A program made the position numbers and the translations under genes. From Planctomycetota bacterium (GTDB taxonomy: Bacteria > Planctomycetota > Planctomycetia > Pirellulales > UBA1268): a stretch of DNA of 64,000 nt. The stretch spans positions 62,001 through 126,000 of the forward strand of contig VGZO01000002.1 of the NCBI GenBank assembly GCA_016872555.1, in the 5' to 3' direction. Position 1 is the stretch's first letter. The number at the start of each line of letters is the position of its first letter. Below are positions 27,431 through 36,604 of this stretch, piece by piece. The notes beneath the pieces were generated by a model. It saw only the letters and a program-made list of their open reading frames with translations. It ran no database searches and had not been told where the DNA came from.

Positions 27431-28633
27431 TCACGCCGCCCCCCAGGTCCGGAGCCGCTCGACGCCCGCGGCGATGCGCTCCACCGCCCCGTCGATCTCG
27501 GCCGCGGTCGTGAACCGCGACAGGCCGAAACGCAGGCTCGCGCGGGCACGATCGTCGTCGAGCCCGAGGGCGAGCAGGACATGGCTCGGCCGCGGGCTCT
27601 CCGACGAGCACGCGGCCCCTGAGCTGACGGCGAGGCCGTCGGCGGCGAGCGTCGCCAGGAGCGAATGGCCGTCAATCCCGGGCAGGCAGACGTTGAGATT
27701 GTTGACCAGGCGGACGGCCGGATCCGCCAGGGCCGGGCCATTGAGTCCGATGCCGTCGATCCTTCGCGCGAGGTGCTCCCAGAGGCGGTCGCGCAGGGCG
27801 CGCATCCGGGCGGCGTCGGTCGCCATCTCGGCCGTCGCCAGCCGCGCCGCTTCCGCCAGGCCGACGATCCCCGGCACGTCGTGCGTGCCGCTGCGCATCC
27901 CCCGCTCCTGGCCGCCACCGTGGACGAGCGGCTCGATCCGCACCGGCTTGCCACGGCGGCGCACGAACAGCGCACCGGCCCCTTTGGGCCCGTGGAACTT
28001 GTGCGCCGAGAAGCTCGCCAGATCGCAGCCCAACTCGTCGACGGCGACCGGCATCCGCCCCAGCGCCTGCGCGCCGTCGACGTGGAGGACCGCCGGATGG
28101 GCGGCGAGCACTGCCGCGATCGCGGGGATGTCTTGGATGACGCCGATCTCGTTGTTCGCCAGGAGGACGCTGACGAGGAACGTGTCGGGCCGCAGCGCGG
28201 CGCGGAGGGCATCCGGATCGGCGCGCCCCGGGATCCCCATCGCGTCCTGGCGTGCCACCGCCAGGCGCGTCACAGCGACGCCGTAGCGTTCGAGGTGGGC
28301 GCACGTGTCGAGGACCGCCGAGTGCTCGGTGGCGAGCGTGACGACGTGGCCCGCCGACGGGCTGCCGAGCCGCAGCCACGTGCCGAGGATCGCGAGGTTC
28401 ACGCTCTCCGTCGCCCCCGACGTGAACACCACCTCGCGCCCCGCGGCGCCGATCGCCGCCGCCACCGTTTCCCGGGCCGCCTCGACGGCGTCGCGGGCCT
28501 CGCGCCCCGGCTCGTGGGTCCCGCTGCCGGCGTTGCCGTAGCGGTCGGTGAGCCAGGGGAGCATCGCCTCGAGCACGCGCGGGTCGAGCCGCGTGGTCGC
28601 GTGGTTGTCGAGGTAGATCGCGCGCGGTTCCAT
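27431..28633 (-). CDS. Cysteine desulfurase (NifS/IscS family)
   Basis: A 400-aa PLP enzyme that takes sulfur from cysteine for Fe-S clusters and thiolation. Start 28633 gives the usual opening IYLDNHATTRLDPRVLEAML; the frame extends further without homology. Motifs: TSGATESVNLAILG, ATEHSAVL, the PLP-lysine block SFSAHKFHGPKGAGALF, SGTHDVPGIVGLA and the persulfide-Cys loop SSGAACSSESPRPSHVL. The long active-site loop places it in the NifS/IscS group I type. It is followed in the same direction by no Fe-S scaffold gene; the A-type carrier at 24556-24888 is nearby but separate. Confidence 0.96.
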   Translation of the reverse strand: MEPRAIYLDNHATTRLDPRVLEAMLPWLTDRYGNAGSGTHEPGREARDAVEAARETVAAAIGAAGREVVFTSGATESVNLAILGTWLRLGSPSAGHVVTLATEHSAVLDTCAHLERYGVAVTRLAVARQDAMGIPGRADPDALRAALRPDTFLVSVLLANNEIGVIQDIPAIAAVLAAHPAVLHVDGAQALGRMPVAVDELGCDLASFSAHKFHGPKGAGALFVRRRGKPVRIEPLVHGGGQERGMRSGTHDVPGIVGLAEAARLATAEMATDAARMRALRDRLWEHLARRIDGIGLNGPALADPAVRLVNNLNVCLPGIDGHSLLATLAADGLAVSSGAACSSESPRPSHVLLALGLDDDRARASLRFGLSRFTTAAEIDGAVERIAAGVERLRTWGAA

Positions 28634-28646
28634 CGCCGCGGTCGGC

Positions 28647-29276
28647 TCAGGCGAGCCGGCCCTCCCGGAGGGCGTCGAGGGCGATCTGCGACCAGGTCTC
28701 GAACCGGTCGCGGTCGGCGAGGAGGGCGTCGAGCGTGGCGAAGCCGCAGTCCACCAGGCCGCTCTCCCGCGGCGCGACGTCGGGGCGCTCGAGGTCGAGG
28801 ACGTGGACGATCCCGAGGTGGACGGTCCCCACGGGGGTGGCGTCATCGTTGATCAGGCCGACGATCCGCGCGGTGAATGCCGCGCCGATCACCACCTCCT
28901 CGGCGAGCTCGCGGCGCATCCCGGCGTCGTACGAGACGTCGTCGCCGTGGGCCCCGTCGACGCTCGAGATGTGGCCGCCGATACCGACGGAGCGCTTCGC
29001 CCGGAGGCGCGCCTCCCCCTGCCCGCCGCCGCGCGTGTAGGCGAAGTAGCGCGGCAGGCCGTCGGGCCCGCGCGCGGCGAGCACGCAGTAGGGAATCAGT
29101 TGCTTGAACGACGGGTCCTCCTCGACCGCCGCGCGCGGTCGCCACGACGTGTGCCGCGGGTCGAGGAGCAGCGGCAGGTAGGCGGCGACGTCGGCCTGAA
29201 ACCCCTGGAACATCCCGGCCCGTTCGAGGACCGTGCGCGGGACGACCAGCACGTCTTCCTGAGGCACACCGCTCAT
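28647..29276 (-). CDS. NUDIX-like (phosphoesterase) protein
   Basis: A 209-aa protein. ATG 29276 gives the start MSGVPQEDVLVVPRTVLE; an ATG 33 nt upstream is possible. A modified NUDIX box is visible, GGHISSVDGAHGDDV followed by MRRELAEEVVIG, in which the REL-EE core is kept but the spacing from the first Gly is longer than standard. An upstream YCVLAARGPDGLPRYFAYTRGGGQGEARL segment is typical of the planctomycetal 'phosphoesterase' annotation. The substrate is unknown. It lies between queA and the cysteine desulfurase gene on the same strand. Confidence 0.75.
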   Translation of the reverse strand: MSGVPQEDVLVVPRTVLERAGMFQGFQADVAAYLPLLLDPRHTSWRPRAAVEEDPSFKQLIPYCVLAARGPDGLPRYFAYTRGGGQGEARLRAKRSVGIGGHISSVDGAHGDDVSYDAGMRRELAEEVVIGAAFTARIVGLINDDATPVGTVHLGIVHVLDLERPDVAPRESGLVDCGFATLDALLADRDRFETWSQIALDALREGRLA

Positions 29277-29352
29277 GGGGGCTTCCCGAGGGGACTGTTC
29301 CGTGGCCATCGCGGCCGCCGCCGAGAGGATACCCGCTGCGGCGCCACGGCGC

Positions 29353-30438
29353 TCACTCGATGAGCATCGCGTCGCCGTAGCTGAGAAACCGGTAGCGCTC
29401 CGCGAGCGCCGCCTCGTAGGCCCGGCGGACCAGATCGCGCCCGGCGAGCGCCGCGACGAGGACCATCAGCGTCGTGCGCGGGAGGTGGAAATTGGTGAGC
29501 AGGCAGTCGACGGCCCGGAAGCGGTAGCCGGGGGTGACGTACAGCTCGGTCGCGCCTTCCCAGGGGGCGAGCGTGCCCCCGCGCGCCGCCGTCTCGAGCG
29601 TGCGCAGGGCCGTCGTGCCGATCGCCACCACGCGCCCGCCGGCGGCGCGCGTCGCCGCGACGGCCGCCACCGTCTCCGCCGGGCACGCGCACCACTCGGC
29701 GTGCATCGGATGGTCGGCGATCCGCTCGGTGGCGATCGGCCGGAACGTCCCCAGGCCGACATGGAGCGTGACCGCCGCCCGGCCGATCCCGCGCGCCGCC
29801 AGCGCGGCGAGCAGGCCGGGGGTGAAGTGGAGGCCGGCCGTCGGCGCGGCCGCCGAGCCCGCGGTCCGGGCGAACACCGTCTGGTAGCGGTCACGGTCGG
29901 CGGCCACCGCCTCGCCGTGGCGGATGTACCCCGGCAGCGGCACGCGGCCGAACCGCTCGAGGATGTCGAACGCCGTCCCCGGCGCGTCGGCTCGCACGAG
30001 CCATGCTCCGCCGGCGCCGCGGCCGACCAGCTCCAGCGTCAACGTGCCCGCGCCGTCGGCAGCGTCGACGACGACACGCTCGCCGGGGGCCGGCCGGCCG
30101 CGCGAACGGGCGACGATCTCCCAGGCGTCGCCGGCGCGGGTCGCGCGGAGGAACAGCCCCTCCCACTTCCCGCCGGTGCGGGCCCGGCGCCCGACGAGCC
30201 GCGCGGGTACGACCTTCGTCTCGTTGACGACGACGAGGTCGCCGGGGCGGAGGATCGCGGGGAGATCGCGGACGTGTCGATGATCGAGCGCCCCGGTCGC
30301 CCGGTTCACGACGAGCAGCCGGGCCGCCGTCCGGTCGGCGAGCGGCTCCTGCGCGATCAGCTCGTCCGGGAGCCCGTAGTCGTAGTCGGCGGTCCATTCG
30401 CCCGGGGTCGGGTCGGCCGTCGGCATGGCGTCGCTCAT
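29353..30438 (-). CDS. queA: S-adenosylmethionine:tRNA ribosyltransferase-isomerase
   Basis: A 361-aa enzyme that transfers ribose from SAM to 7-aminomethyl-7-deazaguanine in tRNA, giving epoxyqueuosine. The protein starts near residue 18 with DYDYGLPDELIAQEPLADR and keeps DLVVVNETKVVPARL, the block HFTPGLLAALAARG, TLHVGLGTFRPI and FHLPRTTLMVLVAAL with the C-terminal RYRFLSYGDAMLI. Start 30438 is the nearest ATG; an ATG four codons later is an alternative. The beta-lactamase-like gene ends 5 nt upstream of it, so the two are in one transcript. Confidence 0.97.
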   Translation of the reverse strand: MSDAMPTADPTPGEWTADYDYGLPDELIAQEPLADRTAARLLVVNRATGALDHRHVRDLPAILRPGDLVVVNETKVVPARLVGRRARTGGKWEGLFLRATRAGDAWEIVARSRGRPAPGERVVVDAADGAGTLTLELVGRGAGGAWLVRADAPGTAFDILERFGRVPLPGYIRHGEAVAADRDRYQTVFARTAGSAAAPTAGLHFTPGLLAALAARGIGRAAVTLHVGLGTFRPIATERIADHPMHAEWCACPAETVAAVAATRAAGGRVVAIGTTALRTLETAARGGTLAPWEGATELYVTPGYRFRAVDCLLTNFHLPRTTLMVLVAALAGRDLVRRAYEAALAERYRFLSYGDAMLIE

Positions 30439-30443
30439 CGGCG

Positions 30444-31523
30444 TCAACCGGCGGCGACGAGCGCTGCCGCCTCGTCGCGCGGGTGGGGCGTCACGGCCCG
30501 GGCCGGCAGCGACGTGAGCACGACACACACCCGGCCGGTCGTCGGGTCGGCCCAGGCGATCGTCCCGGTCGATCCGGTGTGGCCGAACGTCTCCGCGGAG
30601 CAGCCCGGGCTGCCGGCGGCGCTGCCGATGTCGAACCCGAGGCCGCGCGGTCGGATCCCGGGGGGGTTGTGGTTGCGGATCATCTGCCGCTCGACGTCGG
30701 GAGCGCACAGCCGGCCGTTGGCGGCGAGAAACTCGGCGAGAAACGTGCCCACGTCGGCGGCCGACGCCTGCACGCCCCCCCACGGCGCTCCCAGCGCCCG
30801 CCACCAGGGGCTGTTCCAATCCCAGTCGCGCGCCGCCGGATCGCCGCCTCCCGCCTCGGGCGCGGCATGCTCGGTCTGCACCGGCACGACCTCGGCGGCG
30901 GTGAACCGCCCCATCCCGAGCGCCGAGCGCGTCATCCCCAGCGGCTCGAACACCGCCCGGGCGACGAACGCCCGAAAGTCCTCGCCGGTGATCCGCTCGG
31001 CGATCCGCGCGGCCAGGAGGATCCCCATGCTCGAGTAGCGATAGCGCTCGCCGGGGGCGAAGGCCAGCGGCGTCCGCGCCGCCCGGGCGGCGAACTCGGC
31101 GAGCGGAGCGTGGTCGCGGCGCAGGGCATCATTGTCGGGGAGCTGGTCGGGGAGTCCCGAGACGTGGGTCAGCAGGTGGCCCAGCGTGATCCGCTCGCGG
31201 CCCCCGTCGGCGACGTCGGGGAGGAAGCGGTGCACCGGATCGTCGAGCCGGGCGGCCCCGCGCGCGACGAGCGTCATCACCGCTGCGGCGCTGATCGGCT
31301 TGGCGATCGACCCGAGGAGGAACGACGCGTCGGCGGCGACGCCGAAGGGATGCGTCGCGGCGCCGTCGGGGCCCGCGACGTGGAGCACGGCCCCCCGCAC
31401 GAGGCCGGTGGTCACTGCGCCGGCCAGGCCGGCGGCGGCGCGGTCGATCGCGGCCGCGGCGGGCCCGGCGGCGAGGCCCCCGACGACGCCGAGCCCCGTG
31501 CCGATCGCCGTTCGCCGATCCAT
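30444..31523 (-). CDS. Serine beta-lactamase-like hydrolase (class C/esterase type), exported
   Basis: A 359-aa protein. ATG 31523 is preferred over one three codons earlier because a GGAGG site lies 9 nt before it. The start MDRRTAIGTGLGVVGGLAAG looks like a twin-arginine or ordinary signal peptide. The SxxK motif is GSIAKP, the Tyr motif is YSSM and the third is GHTGSTG, as in class C beta-lactamases, D-aminopeptidases and esterases. The context (divergent from a DPP IV-type peptidase) suggests envelope amide or ester hydrolysis, but no substrate can be named. Confidence 0.9.
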   Translation of the reverse strand: MDRRTAIGTGLGVVGGLAAGPAAAAIDRAAAGLAGAVTTGLVRGAVLHVAGPDGAATHPFGVAADASFLLGSIAKPISAAAVMTLVARGAARLDDPVHRFLPDVADGGRERITLGHLLTHVSGLPDQLPDNDALRRDHAPLAEFAARAARTPLAFAPGERYRYSSMGILLAARIAERITGEDFRAFVARAVFEPLGMTRSALGMGRFTAAEVVPVQTEHAAPEAGGGDPAARDWDWNSPWWRALGAPWGGVQASAADVGTFLAEFLAANGRLCAPDVERQMIRNHNPPGIRPRGLGFDIGSAAGSPGCSAETFGHTGSTGTIAWADPTTGRVCVVLTSLPARAVTPHPRDEAAALVAAG

Positions 31524-31581
31524 CCGTGCCATCCTCCAGGTCTCCTCGCCGGCCCGCTTTCGGGGCCGCGCCGCGCGGTGC

Positions 31582-31587
31582 TACATT
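31582..31587 (+). promoter_or_regulatory. TACATT -10-like hexamer just before the DPP IV-type gene
   Basis: TACATT ends 6 nt before the ATG at 31594, which has no ribosome site. If used as a -10 element, transcription would begin at or beside the ATG (leaderless). No -35 was found. Confidence 0.35.
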
Positions 31588-31593
31588 CCTGGC

Positions 31594-33867
31594 ATGTTCG
31601 CCACCATCATCAGTATCGCACGCCGCGGCCTGCCGTACCTCGTGGGGATGGTCGCCTGCGCGGCCGTCCCGGCAGCCGACCTGTCGCTCGAGCGGATCAT
31701 GGGGAGCCCGGCGCTCTCCGGGCCCGTTCCCCGTGGCCTCAAGCTCGCGCCGGACGGCCGGCTCGCGACGCTCCTCCGTCCCCGCGCCGCCGACCGCGAA
31801 CGCTACGACCTGTGGGCGATCGACACGACGACCGGCGCCGAGCGGATGCTCGTCGACTCGACGGCCCTCGGCAGCGGCGCCGAGGTCTCCGAAGAAGAGA
31901 AGATGCGGCGCGAGCGGGCCCGGCTCGGCGGCACGCGCGGCGTCGTCGACTACGCTTGGAGCGCCGACGGCAGCCAGGTCCTCGTGCCCCTCGACGGCGA
32001 TCTGTATGTCGTCACCGCGGCCGACGGCGCCGTCACGCGGCTCACCGCGACGGCGGCCACCGAGCTCGACGCCCGGATCGCCCCCGGCGGCCGCGCCGTG
32101 TCGTTCGTGCGCGACCACAACCTTTTTCTCCACGACCTCGCCAGCGGCACCGAGCGCGCCCTGACGACCGACGGCGGCGGCGCGGTGACGTGGGGCGTCG
32201 CCGAGTTCGTCGCCCAGGAGGAGATGGACCGCAGCGACGGCGTCTGGTGGAGCCCCGACGGCACGCGCCTCGTGGCCACCCGGGTCGACGAGGCAGACGT
32301 GGCGCTGGTCACACGCGCGGCGATCGGCGCCGACGGCACGCGCGTCCACACCCAGCGCTACCCGCGAGCCGGCACGGCCAACGCCCGCGTGGAGTTGTTC
32401 GTGTTCTCTTCCGGCGCCCCCGCCGGCACGGCGCCGGTGCCCCTCGATCTCGGCGCCGACCCCGACGTCTACGTGGCCCGGGTCGCCTGGGCCGCCGACG
32501 GCCGCTCGATCCTCGTCCAGCGCCAGTCGCGCGACCAGCAGCGGCTCGAGCTCGTCCGCTTCGACCCCGCCACCGGCCAGGGCACCGCCGTCGACGGCGA
32601 GACCCACGGCACGTGGATCAACCTCGGCGACGAGCTCCGCCCGCTGGCCGACGGCCGCGTGCTTCTCTCCAGCGAGCGCGACGGCTTCCGCCACGTGTGG
32701 CTCGTCGGCGGCGTGGCCGCCGAGCAGGTGACGCGCGGCGCCTGGGCCCTCGACAAGATCGTCGGCTTCGACGCGGCCGCGGGGCGCGTGTTCTTCATCG
32801 GCTGGACCGACACGCCCCTCGAGCGCCATCTGTACGCCGTCGACCTCCCGCGCGACGGCCGCCCGGCGACGCCGCCCCGGCGGCTCACCGAGCCGGGAGG
32901 CTGGCACGACGCGGCGCTCGACCGGTCCGCCACCCGCGCGCTGGTCACGCGTTCCACGCCCACGCAGCCGCCGCAGACCTACCTCGCCGACGCGGCCGGG
33001 AAACGGCTCCGCTGGATCGAGGAAAACCGCCCCGAGGGTGATCATCCCTACGCGCCGTTCATGGCCGGCCACGTCGCGCCGGAGTTCGGCACGCTCGTCA
33101 CGCCCGACGGGACGACGCTCCATTTCTCCCATCTCCGGCCACGGTTGGCCGCCGGCGAGAGGGCGCCGGCGCTGGTGATCGTGTACGGCGGCCCCGGCGT
33201 CGGCCCGCTCGCGGCACGGCGCTGGGGGAGCCTGACGGCGCAGTACTTCGTGCGCCGCGGCTGGCACGTGTTCTCGCTCGACAATCGCGGCACGAGCGGC
33301 CGCGGCAAGGCGTTCGAGGATCCGATCCACCGCAACCTCGGCGCGATCGAAGTCGCCGACCAAATGCTCGGCCATTCCTGGCTCGCGGCCCGCGACGACG
33401 TCGACCCACGGCGGCTCGCGGTCCAGGGGTGGAGCTATGGCGGCTACATGGTCCTCCGCTTGCTCGCCGCCCACCCGCGGGCGTTCGTCGCCGGCGTCGC
33501 CGGCGCCCCGGTGACCGCGTGGGATCTCTACGACACCCACTACACCGAGCGCTACCTCGGCAACCCGGCGCTCGACCGCGCGCCGTTCGACCGCGCCGAC
33601 GTCGTCCCTGTCGCCAACCGGATCACCGACCCGCTCCTCCTCGTCCACGGCATGGCCGACGACAACGTCGTCTTCGACAACAGCGCCGCCCTCGCCGCGC
33701 GGCTGCAGCGGACCGGCCGGCTGTTCGAGATGATGGTCTACCCCGGCCAGACGCACCGGATCGCCGGCCCCGAACTGGGCGTCCACCTGTGGCGCTCGAT
33801 CGAGGACTTCCTCGACCGCCGCGCCGGGGCCGCCCACACCGTGACCCCCCCCGGAGCCGACCGATGA
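31594..33867 (+). CDS. S9B dipeptidyl-peptidase IV-like serine peptidase, exported
   Basis: A 757-aa protein with a signal peptide (YLVGMVACAAVPAAD), an N-terminal DPP IV beta-propeller (about 30-470, blocks WSADGSQVLVPLDGDLYVV and WWSPDGTRLVATRVDE) and a C-terminal alpha/beta hydrolase. The catalytic Ser is S614 in VQGWSYGGYMVL, the Asp lies in LVHGMADDNVVF and the His is H721 in GQTHRI. The enzyme should cut X-Pro or X-Ala dipeptides in the periplasm. Start 31594 lacks a ribosome site; a TACATT hexamer just upstream suggests a leaderless transcript. A 127-nt gap separates it from a PQQ-like gene on the same strand. Confidence 0.93.
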   Translation: MFATIISIARRGLPYLVGMVACAAVPAADLSLERIMGSPALSGPVPRGLKLAPDGRLATLLRPRAADRERYDLWAIDTTTGAERMLVDSTALGSGAEVSEEEKMRRERARLGGTRGVVDYAWSADGSQVLVPLDGDLYVVTAADGAVTRLTATAATELDARIAPGGRAVSFVRDHNLFLHDLASGTERALTTDGGGAVTWGVAEFVAQEEMDRSDGVWWSPDGTRLVATRVDEADVALVTRAAIGADGTRVHTQRYPRAGTANARVELFVFSSGAPAGTAPVPLDLGADPDVYVARVAWAADGRSILVQRQSRDQQRLELVRFDPATGQGTAVDGETHGTWINLGDELRPLADGRVLLSSERDGFRHVWLVGGVAAEQVTRGAWALDKIVGFDAAAGRVFFIGWTDTPLERHLYAVDLPRDGRPATPPRRLTEPGGWHDAALDRSATRALVTRSTPTQPPQTYLADAAGKRLRWIEENRPEGDHPYAPFMAGHVAPEFGTLVTPDGTTLHFSHLRPRLAAGERAPALVIVYGGPGVGPLAARRWGSLTAQYFVRRGWHVFSLDNRGTSGRGKAFEDPIHRNLGAIEVADQMLGHSWLAARDDVDPRRLAVQGWSYGGYMVLRLLAAHPRAFVAGVAGAPVTAWDLYDTHYTERYLGNPALDRAPFDRADVVPVANRITDPLLLVHGMADDNVVFDNSAALAARLQRTGRLFEMMVYPGQTHRIAGPELGVHLWRSIEDFLDRRAGAAHTVTPPGADR

Positions 33868-33994
33868 TCCACCGCCGCCGCCGCGGGAAGCTCGTCTGCA
33901 TCGGCCGCTGACGGCGGCTGGTATCCTGCGGAGGAGGACCGACGAACCTGCGCGGCACGCCGCCGCGCTCGGGCGGTCGTGGGAGCAACGTCGG

Positions 33995-35296
33995 ATGCAA
34001 CGCTCGTTCGCCTGGGCGGCGGTGGCCCTGTTCGTCGCCGGACCGACGGCCCGGGGAGACGACTGGCCCCAGTGGCGCGGCCCGCAGCGCGACGGGGTGT
34101 GGCGCGAGACCGGCACCGTCGAGGACTTCGCGGCGCCGCGCCTCGAGCCGGCGTGGCGGGCCCCGATCGGCCCCGGCTATTCCGGCCCGGTGGTCGCCGG
34201 GGGGCGGGTGTTCGTCACCGACAGGCAGACGAAGCCGGCCCAGGTGGAGCGCGTGCTGGCCTTCGCCGCCGACACCGGCAAGGCGCTGTGGACCCACGAA
34301 TACCCCTGCGTCTACCGCAACATCGGCTACGAGGCCGGCCCCCGGGCGAGCGTCACGGTCGAAGGGGAGCGCGTCTGGGCCCTGGGGGCGATGGGCCATC
34401 TCCACTGCCTCGCCGCCGCCGACGGCCGCGTCGAGTGGCAGCGCGACCTCGGCACCGACTACGCCGTCGAGATGCCGATCTGGGGGATCGCCGGCGCGCC
34501 GCTGGTCGACGGCGAGCGCCTCATCATCCATCTCGGCGGCAGCGACGGCGCGTGCGTCGTGGCGCTCGACAAGTCCACCGGCCGCGAGCTCTGGCGGGCG
34601 CTGGCCGACCGGGGCCAGTACACGGCGCCGATCATCGTCACGCAGGCGGGGCGGCGCGTGCTCGTCGTCTGGACCGGCGACAGCGTGGCCGGGCTCGCGC
34701 CGGAGAGCGGCGCCGTCCTTTGGCAGGTCCCGTTCAAGCCGCGCAACATGCCGATCGGCGTCGCCACGCCGGTGGTCTCAGGAGACCGGCTGTTCCTCAC
34801 CAGCTTCTACGACGGGTCGATGATGCTCCGGCTCGGGCAGGACGCCCCCACCGCCACCGTCCTCTGGCACCGCGTCGGCGCCAGCGAGCGCCAGACCGAC
34901 GCGCTCCACTCGATCATCGGCACGCCGCTGTTCCTCGGCGGCCACGTCTACGGCGTCGACAGCTACGGCGAGCTGCGCTGCCTCGACGCCGCCACAGGCG
35001 ACCGGGTGTGGGAGGACCTGACGGCGACCCCCAAGGCGCGCTGGAGCACGATCCACATCGTCCAGCGTGGCGACGGCGACGCGGTGTGGATGTTCAACGA
35101 GCGCGGCGAGTTGATCGTCGCGCGGCTCACGCCCGCGGGCTGCAAAGAGACGAGCCGGACGGCGATCCTCGAGCCGACGACCGACCAGCTGCCGCAGCGC
35201 GGCGGCGTCTGCTGGTCGCACCCGGCGTTCGCCGGCCGCCGCGTCTACGCGCGCAACGACAAGGAGCTGGTGTGCGTGAACCTGGCGGCGCCGTGA
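33995..35296 (+). CDS. PQQ-like beta-propeller protein, exported
   Basis: A 433-aa protein with a signal peptide (FAWAAVALFVAGPTARG) and repeated blades such as LAFAADTGKALWTHEYPC, HCLAAADGRVEWQRDLG and LAPESGAVLWQVPF. The mature start DDWPQWRGPQRDGVW is the recurrent opening of planctomycetal outer-membrane-assembly or quinoprotein-like propellers. No dehydrogenase active-site residues were checked, so binding rather than catalysis may be its job. ATG 33995 has a GGGAG site. Its TGA overlaps the rsmH GTG (GTGA), an odd pairing of an envelope protein with an rRNA enzyme that is probably transcriptional only. Confidence 0.88.
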   Translation: MQRSFAWAAVALFVAGPTARGDDWPQWRGPQRDGVWRETGTVEDFAAPRLEPAWRAPIGPGYSGPVVAGGRVFVTDRQTKPAQVERVLAFAADTGKALWTHEYPCVYRNIGYEAGPRASVTVEGERVWALGAMGHLHCLAAADGRVEWQRDLGTDYAVEMPIWGIAGAPLVDGERLIIHLGGSDGACVVALDKSTGRELWRALADRGQYTAPIIVTQAGRRVLVVWTGDSVAGLAPESGAVLWQVPFKPRNMPIGVATPVVSGDRLFLTSFYDGSMMLRLGQDAPTATVLWHRVGASERQTDALHSIIGTPLFLGGHVYGVDSYGELRCLDAATGDRVWEDLTATPKARWSTIHIVQRGDGDAVWMFNERGELIVARLTPAGCKETSRTAILEPTTDQLPQRGGVCWSHPAFAGRRVYARNDKELVCVNLAAP

Positions 35297-36228
35297 ACGA
35301 CGCCGCACCGGCCGACGGCACCGCCCCCGACCCCCCCCCGCCGCGGCGTGCCGCGACCGTCCACACCCCCGTCCTCGCCGCCGAGGCGCTCGGCCTGCTG
35401 GCGCTCGAGCCGGGGATGACCGTCGTCGACGGCACGCTCGGCGGCGGTGGCCACACGCGGCTCCTCCTCGATGCGGTCGGCCCGACGGGGCGCGTGATCG
35501 CCTGCGACCTCGACCACGGCGCGATCGAGCGCGCGGCGGCGGAGTTCGCCGGCCGGCCGGTGCGCCTCGCCCACGCCAACTTCCGCGACATCCCCGAGGT
35601 GCTCGACGCGGTGGGGATCGACACCGTCGACGCCGTCCTCCTCGACATCGGCCTGTCGAGCGACCAGCTCGCCGACCACGAGCGCGGGTTCTCGTTCGAC
35701 GCCGACGGGCCGCTCGACCTCCGCTTCGACGTCTCCGAGGGGGAGCCGGCGTGGCGGCTGGTCGCCCGGCTGCGCCCGGAGACGCTCGCCGACATCCTCC
35801 ACCGCTTCGGCGAGGAGCGCTACGGGAAGCGGATCGCCCGCCGGATCGCCACCGTCCGCGAGAAGGAGCCGATCCGTACCGCCCGGCAATTCGCGCGCGT
35901 GGTGGCGTTGGCCGTGCCACCGCAGCATCCGCCGGCGCGGATCCATCCGGCGACGCGATCGTTTCAGGCGCTGCGGATCGCCGTCAACGAGGAGCTCAAG
36001 AGCCTGTCGATCGCGCTATCGCGGATCCCCGGCCGCCTCCGCCCCGGTGGGCGCCTGGCGGTGATTTCGTTTCATTCCCTCGAGGACCGGCTGGTGAAGC
36101 AGGCGTTTCTCAATGCCCAGACCTGGGAGCGCCTGACGCGCTCACCGGTCGAGGCGGGGCCGGAGGAAGTGGCCCGCAATCCGCGGGGCCGGTCGGCGAA
36201 GCTGCGCGCGGCGCGGCGGCAAGGATGA
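35293..36228 (+). CDS. rsmH: 16S rRNA (cytosine-1402-N4)-methyltransferase RsmH (MraW)
   Basis: A 311-aa SAM methyltransferase of the small ribosomal subunit. Motifs: HTPVLAAEALGLL, the SAM loop VVDGTLGGGGHTRLLLD, LDIGLSSDQLADHERGFSF, DGPLDLRFD, and ISFHSLEDRLVKQAFL. GTG 35293 is used because it overlaps the preceding stop by 4 nt and precedes the conserved region by about 25 Pro-rich residues. The usual dcw neighbours (mraZ, ftsL, mur genes) are absent, consistent with the dispersed cell-division genes of planctomycetes. Two hairpins follow. Confidence 0.97.
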   Translation: MNDAAPADGTAPDPPPPRRAATVHTPVLAAEALGLLALEPGMTVVDGTLGGGGHTRLLLDAVGPTGRVIACDLDHGAIERAAAEFAGRPVRLAHANFRDIPEVLDAVGIDTVDAVLLDIGLSSDQLADHERGFSFDADGPLDLRFDVSEGEPAWRLVARLRPETLADILHRFGEERYGKRIARRIATVREKEPIRTARQFARVVALAVPPQHPPARIHPATRSFQALRIAVNEELKSLSIALSRIPGRLRPGGRLAVISFHSLEDRLVKQAFLNAQTWERLTRSPVEAGPEEVARNPRGRSAKLRAARRQG

Positions 36229-36318
36229 CGCGATCGGGTCTTCCGGCGGTTCGACGGGCCACCGCGCCGGGGAGCCTCCGCTCGGGCTCGACAGAGGGGG
36301 GGCGCCCCTCGCGCCTTT

Positions 36319-36365
36319 GCCCTCGCATCGACCCGCAGCACGGGGCGACGGGCCGATGCGAGGGC
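36319..36365 (+). terminator. Long-loop hairpin after rsmH
   Basis: GCCCTCGCATCG and its exact complement CGATGCGAGGGC are 23 nt apart. It is a 12-bp stem 90 nt beyond the stop. The 36229-36604 gap holds no gene; a second inverted repeat lies 56 nt further. Confidence 0.5.
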
Positions 36366-36420
36366 GACGGCGGAGGGGCTTCGCGGGTCCCGTGATCGGA
36401 ATGCAACCATGACGCCGTCC

Positions 36421-36457
36421 GGTTTTCGTCACTCGCCGTGCAGGTGAGCCGAAAACC
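36421..36457. repeat. Inverted repeat (GGTTTTCG...CGAAAACC) in the rsmH-LysM gap
   Basis: GGTTTTCG-TCAC pairs with GTGA-GC-CGAAAACC across an 11-nt loop, with two unpaired bases on the right arm. It could be a second terminator or a regulatory site ahead of the LysM gene, which begins 148 nt downstream. No repeat of the motif was seen elsewhere in the window. Confidence 0.4.
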
Positions 36458-36604
36458 CCCCTGTTCCCGCGGCCGGATCGGTCTGGCCGCGACGCACGCC
36501 ATCGGGGATAGTCTGCCCGGCCATGGCCGCCCCGCGGGTGCGGCAGCGCGTCGATGCCGTTCAGTCCGTCGATTCCTCCACGATCAGCCCCGTCGGTGGC
36601 TCCC

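Noticed and set aside
33864-33911. 15-codon open frame MIHRRRRGKLVCIGR overlapping the DPP IV-type stop
   Set aside because: It starts in an ATGA overlap with a GGAG upstream, but it is very short, very Arg-rich and has no recognised family or neighbours that need a leader peptide.
31129-34116. 995-codon minus-strand frame opposite the DPP IV-type peptidase
   Set aside because: The plus-strand frame has a complete S9 catalytic triad; the minus one has no recognisable domain.
35331-35339. Run of C in the rsmH start region, possible phase variation
   Set aside because: Homopolymer C/G runs are frequent in this GC-rich sequence (also near 3757 and 53575). The Pro-rich tail can absorb it and no alternative frame makes sense.
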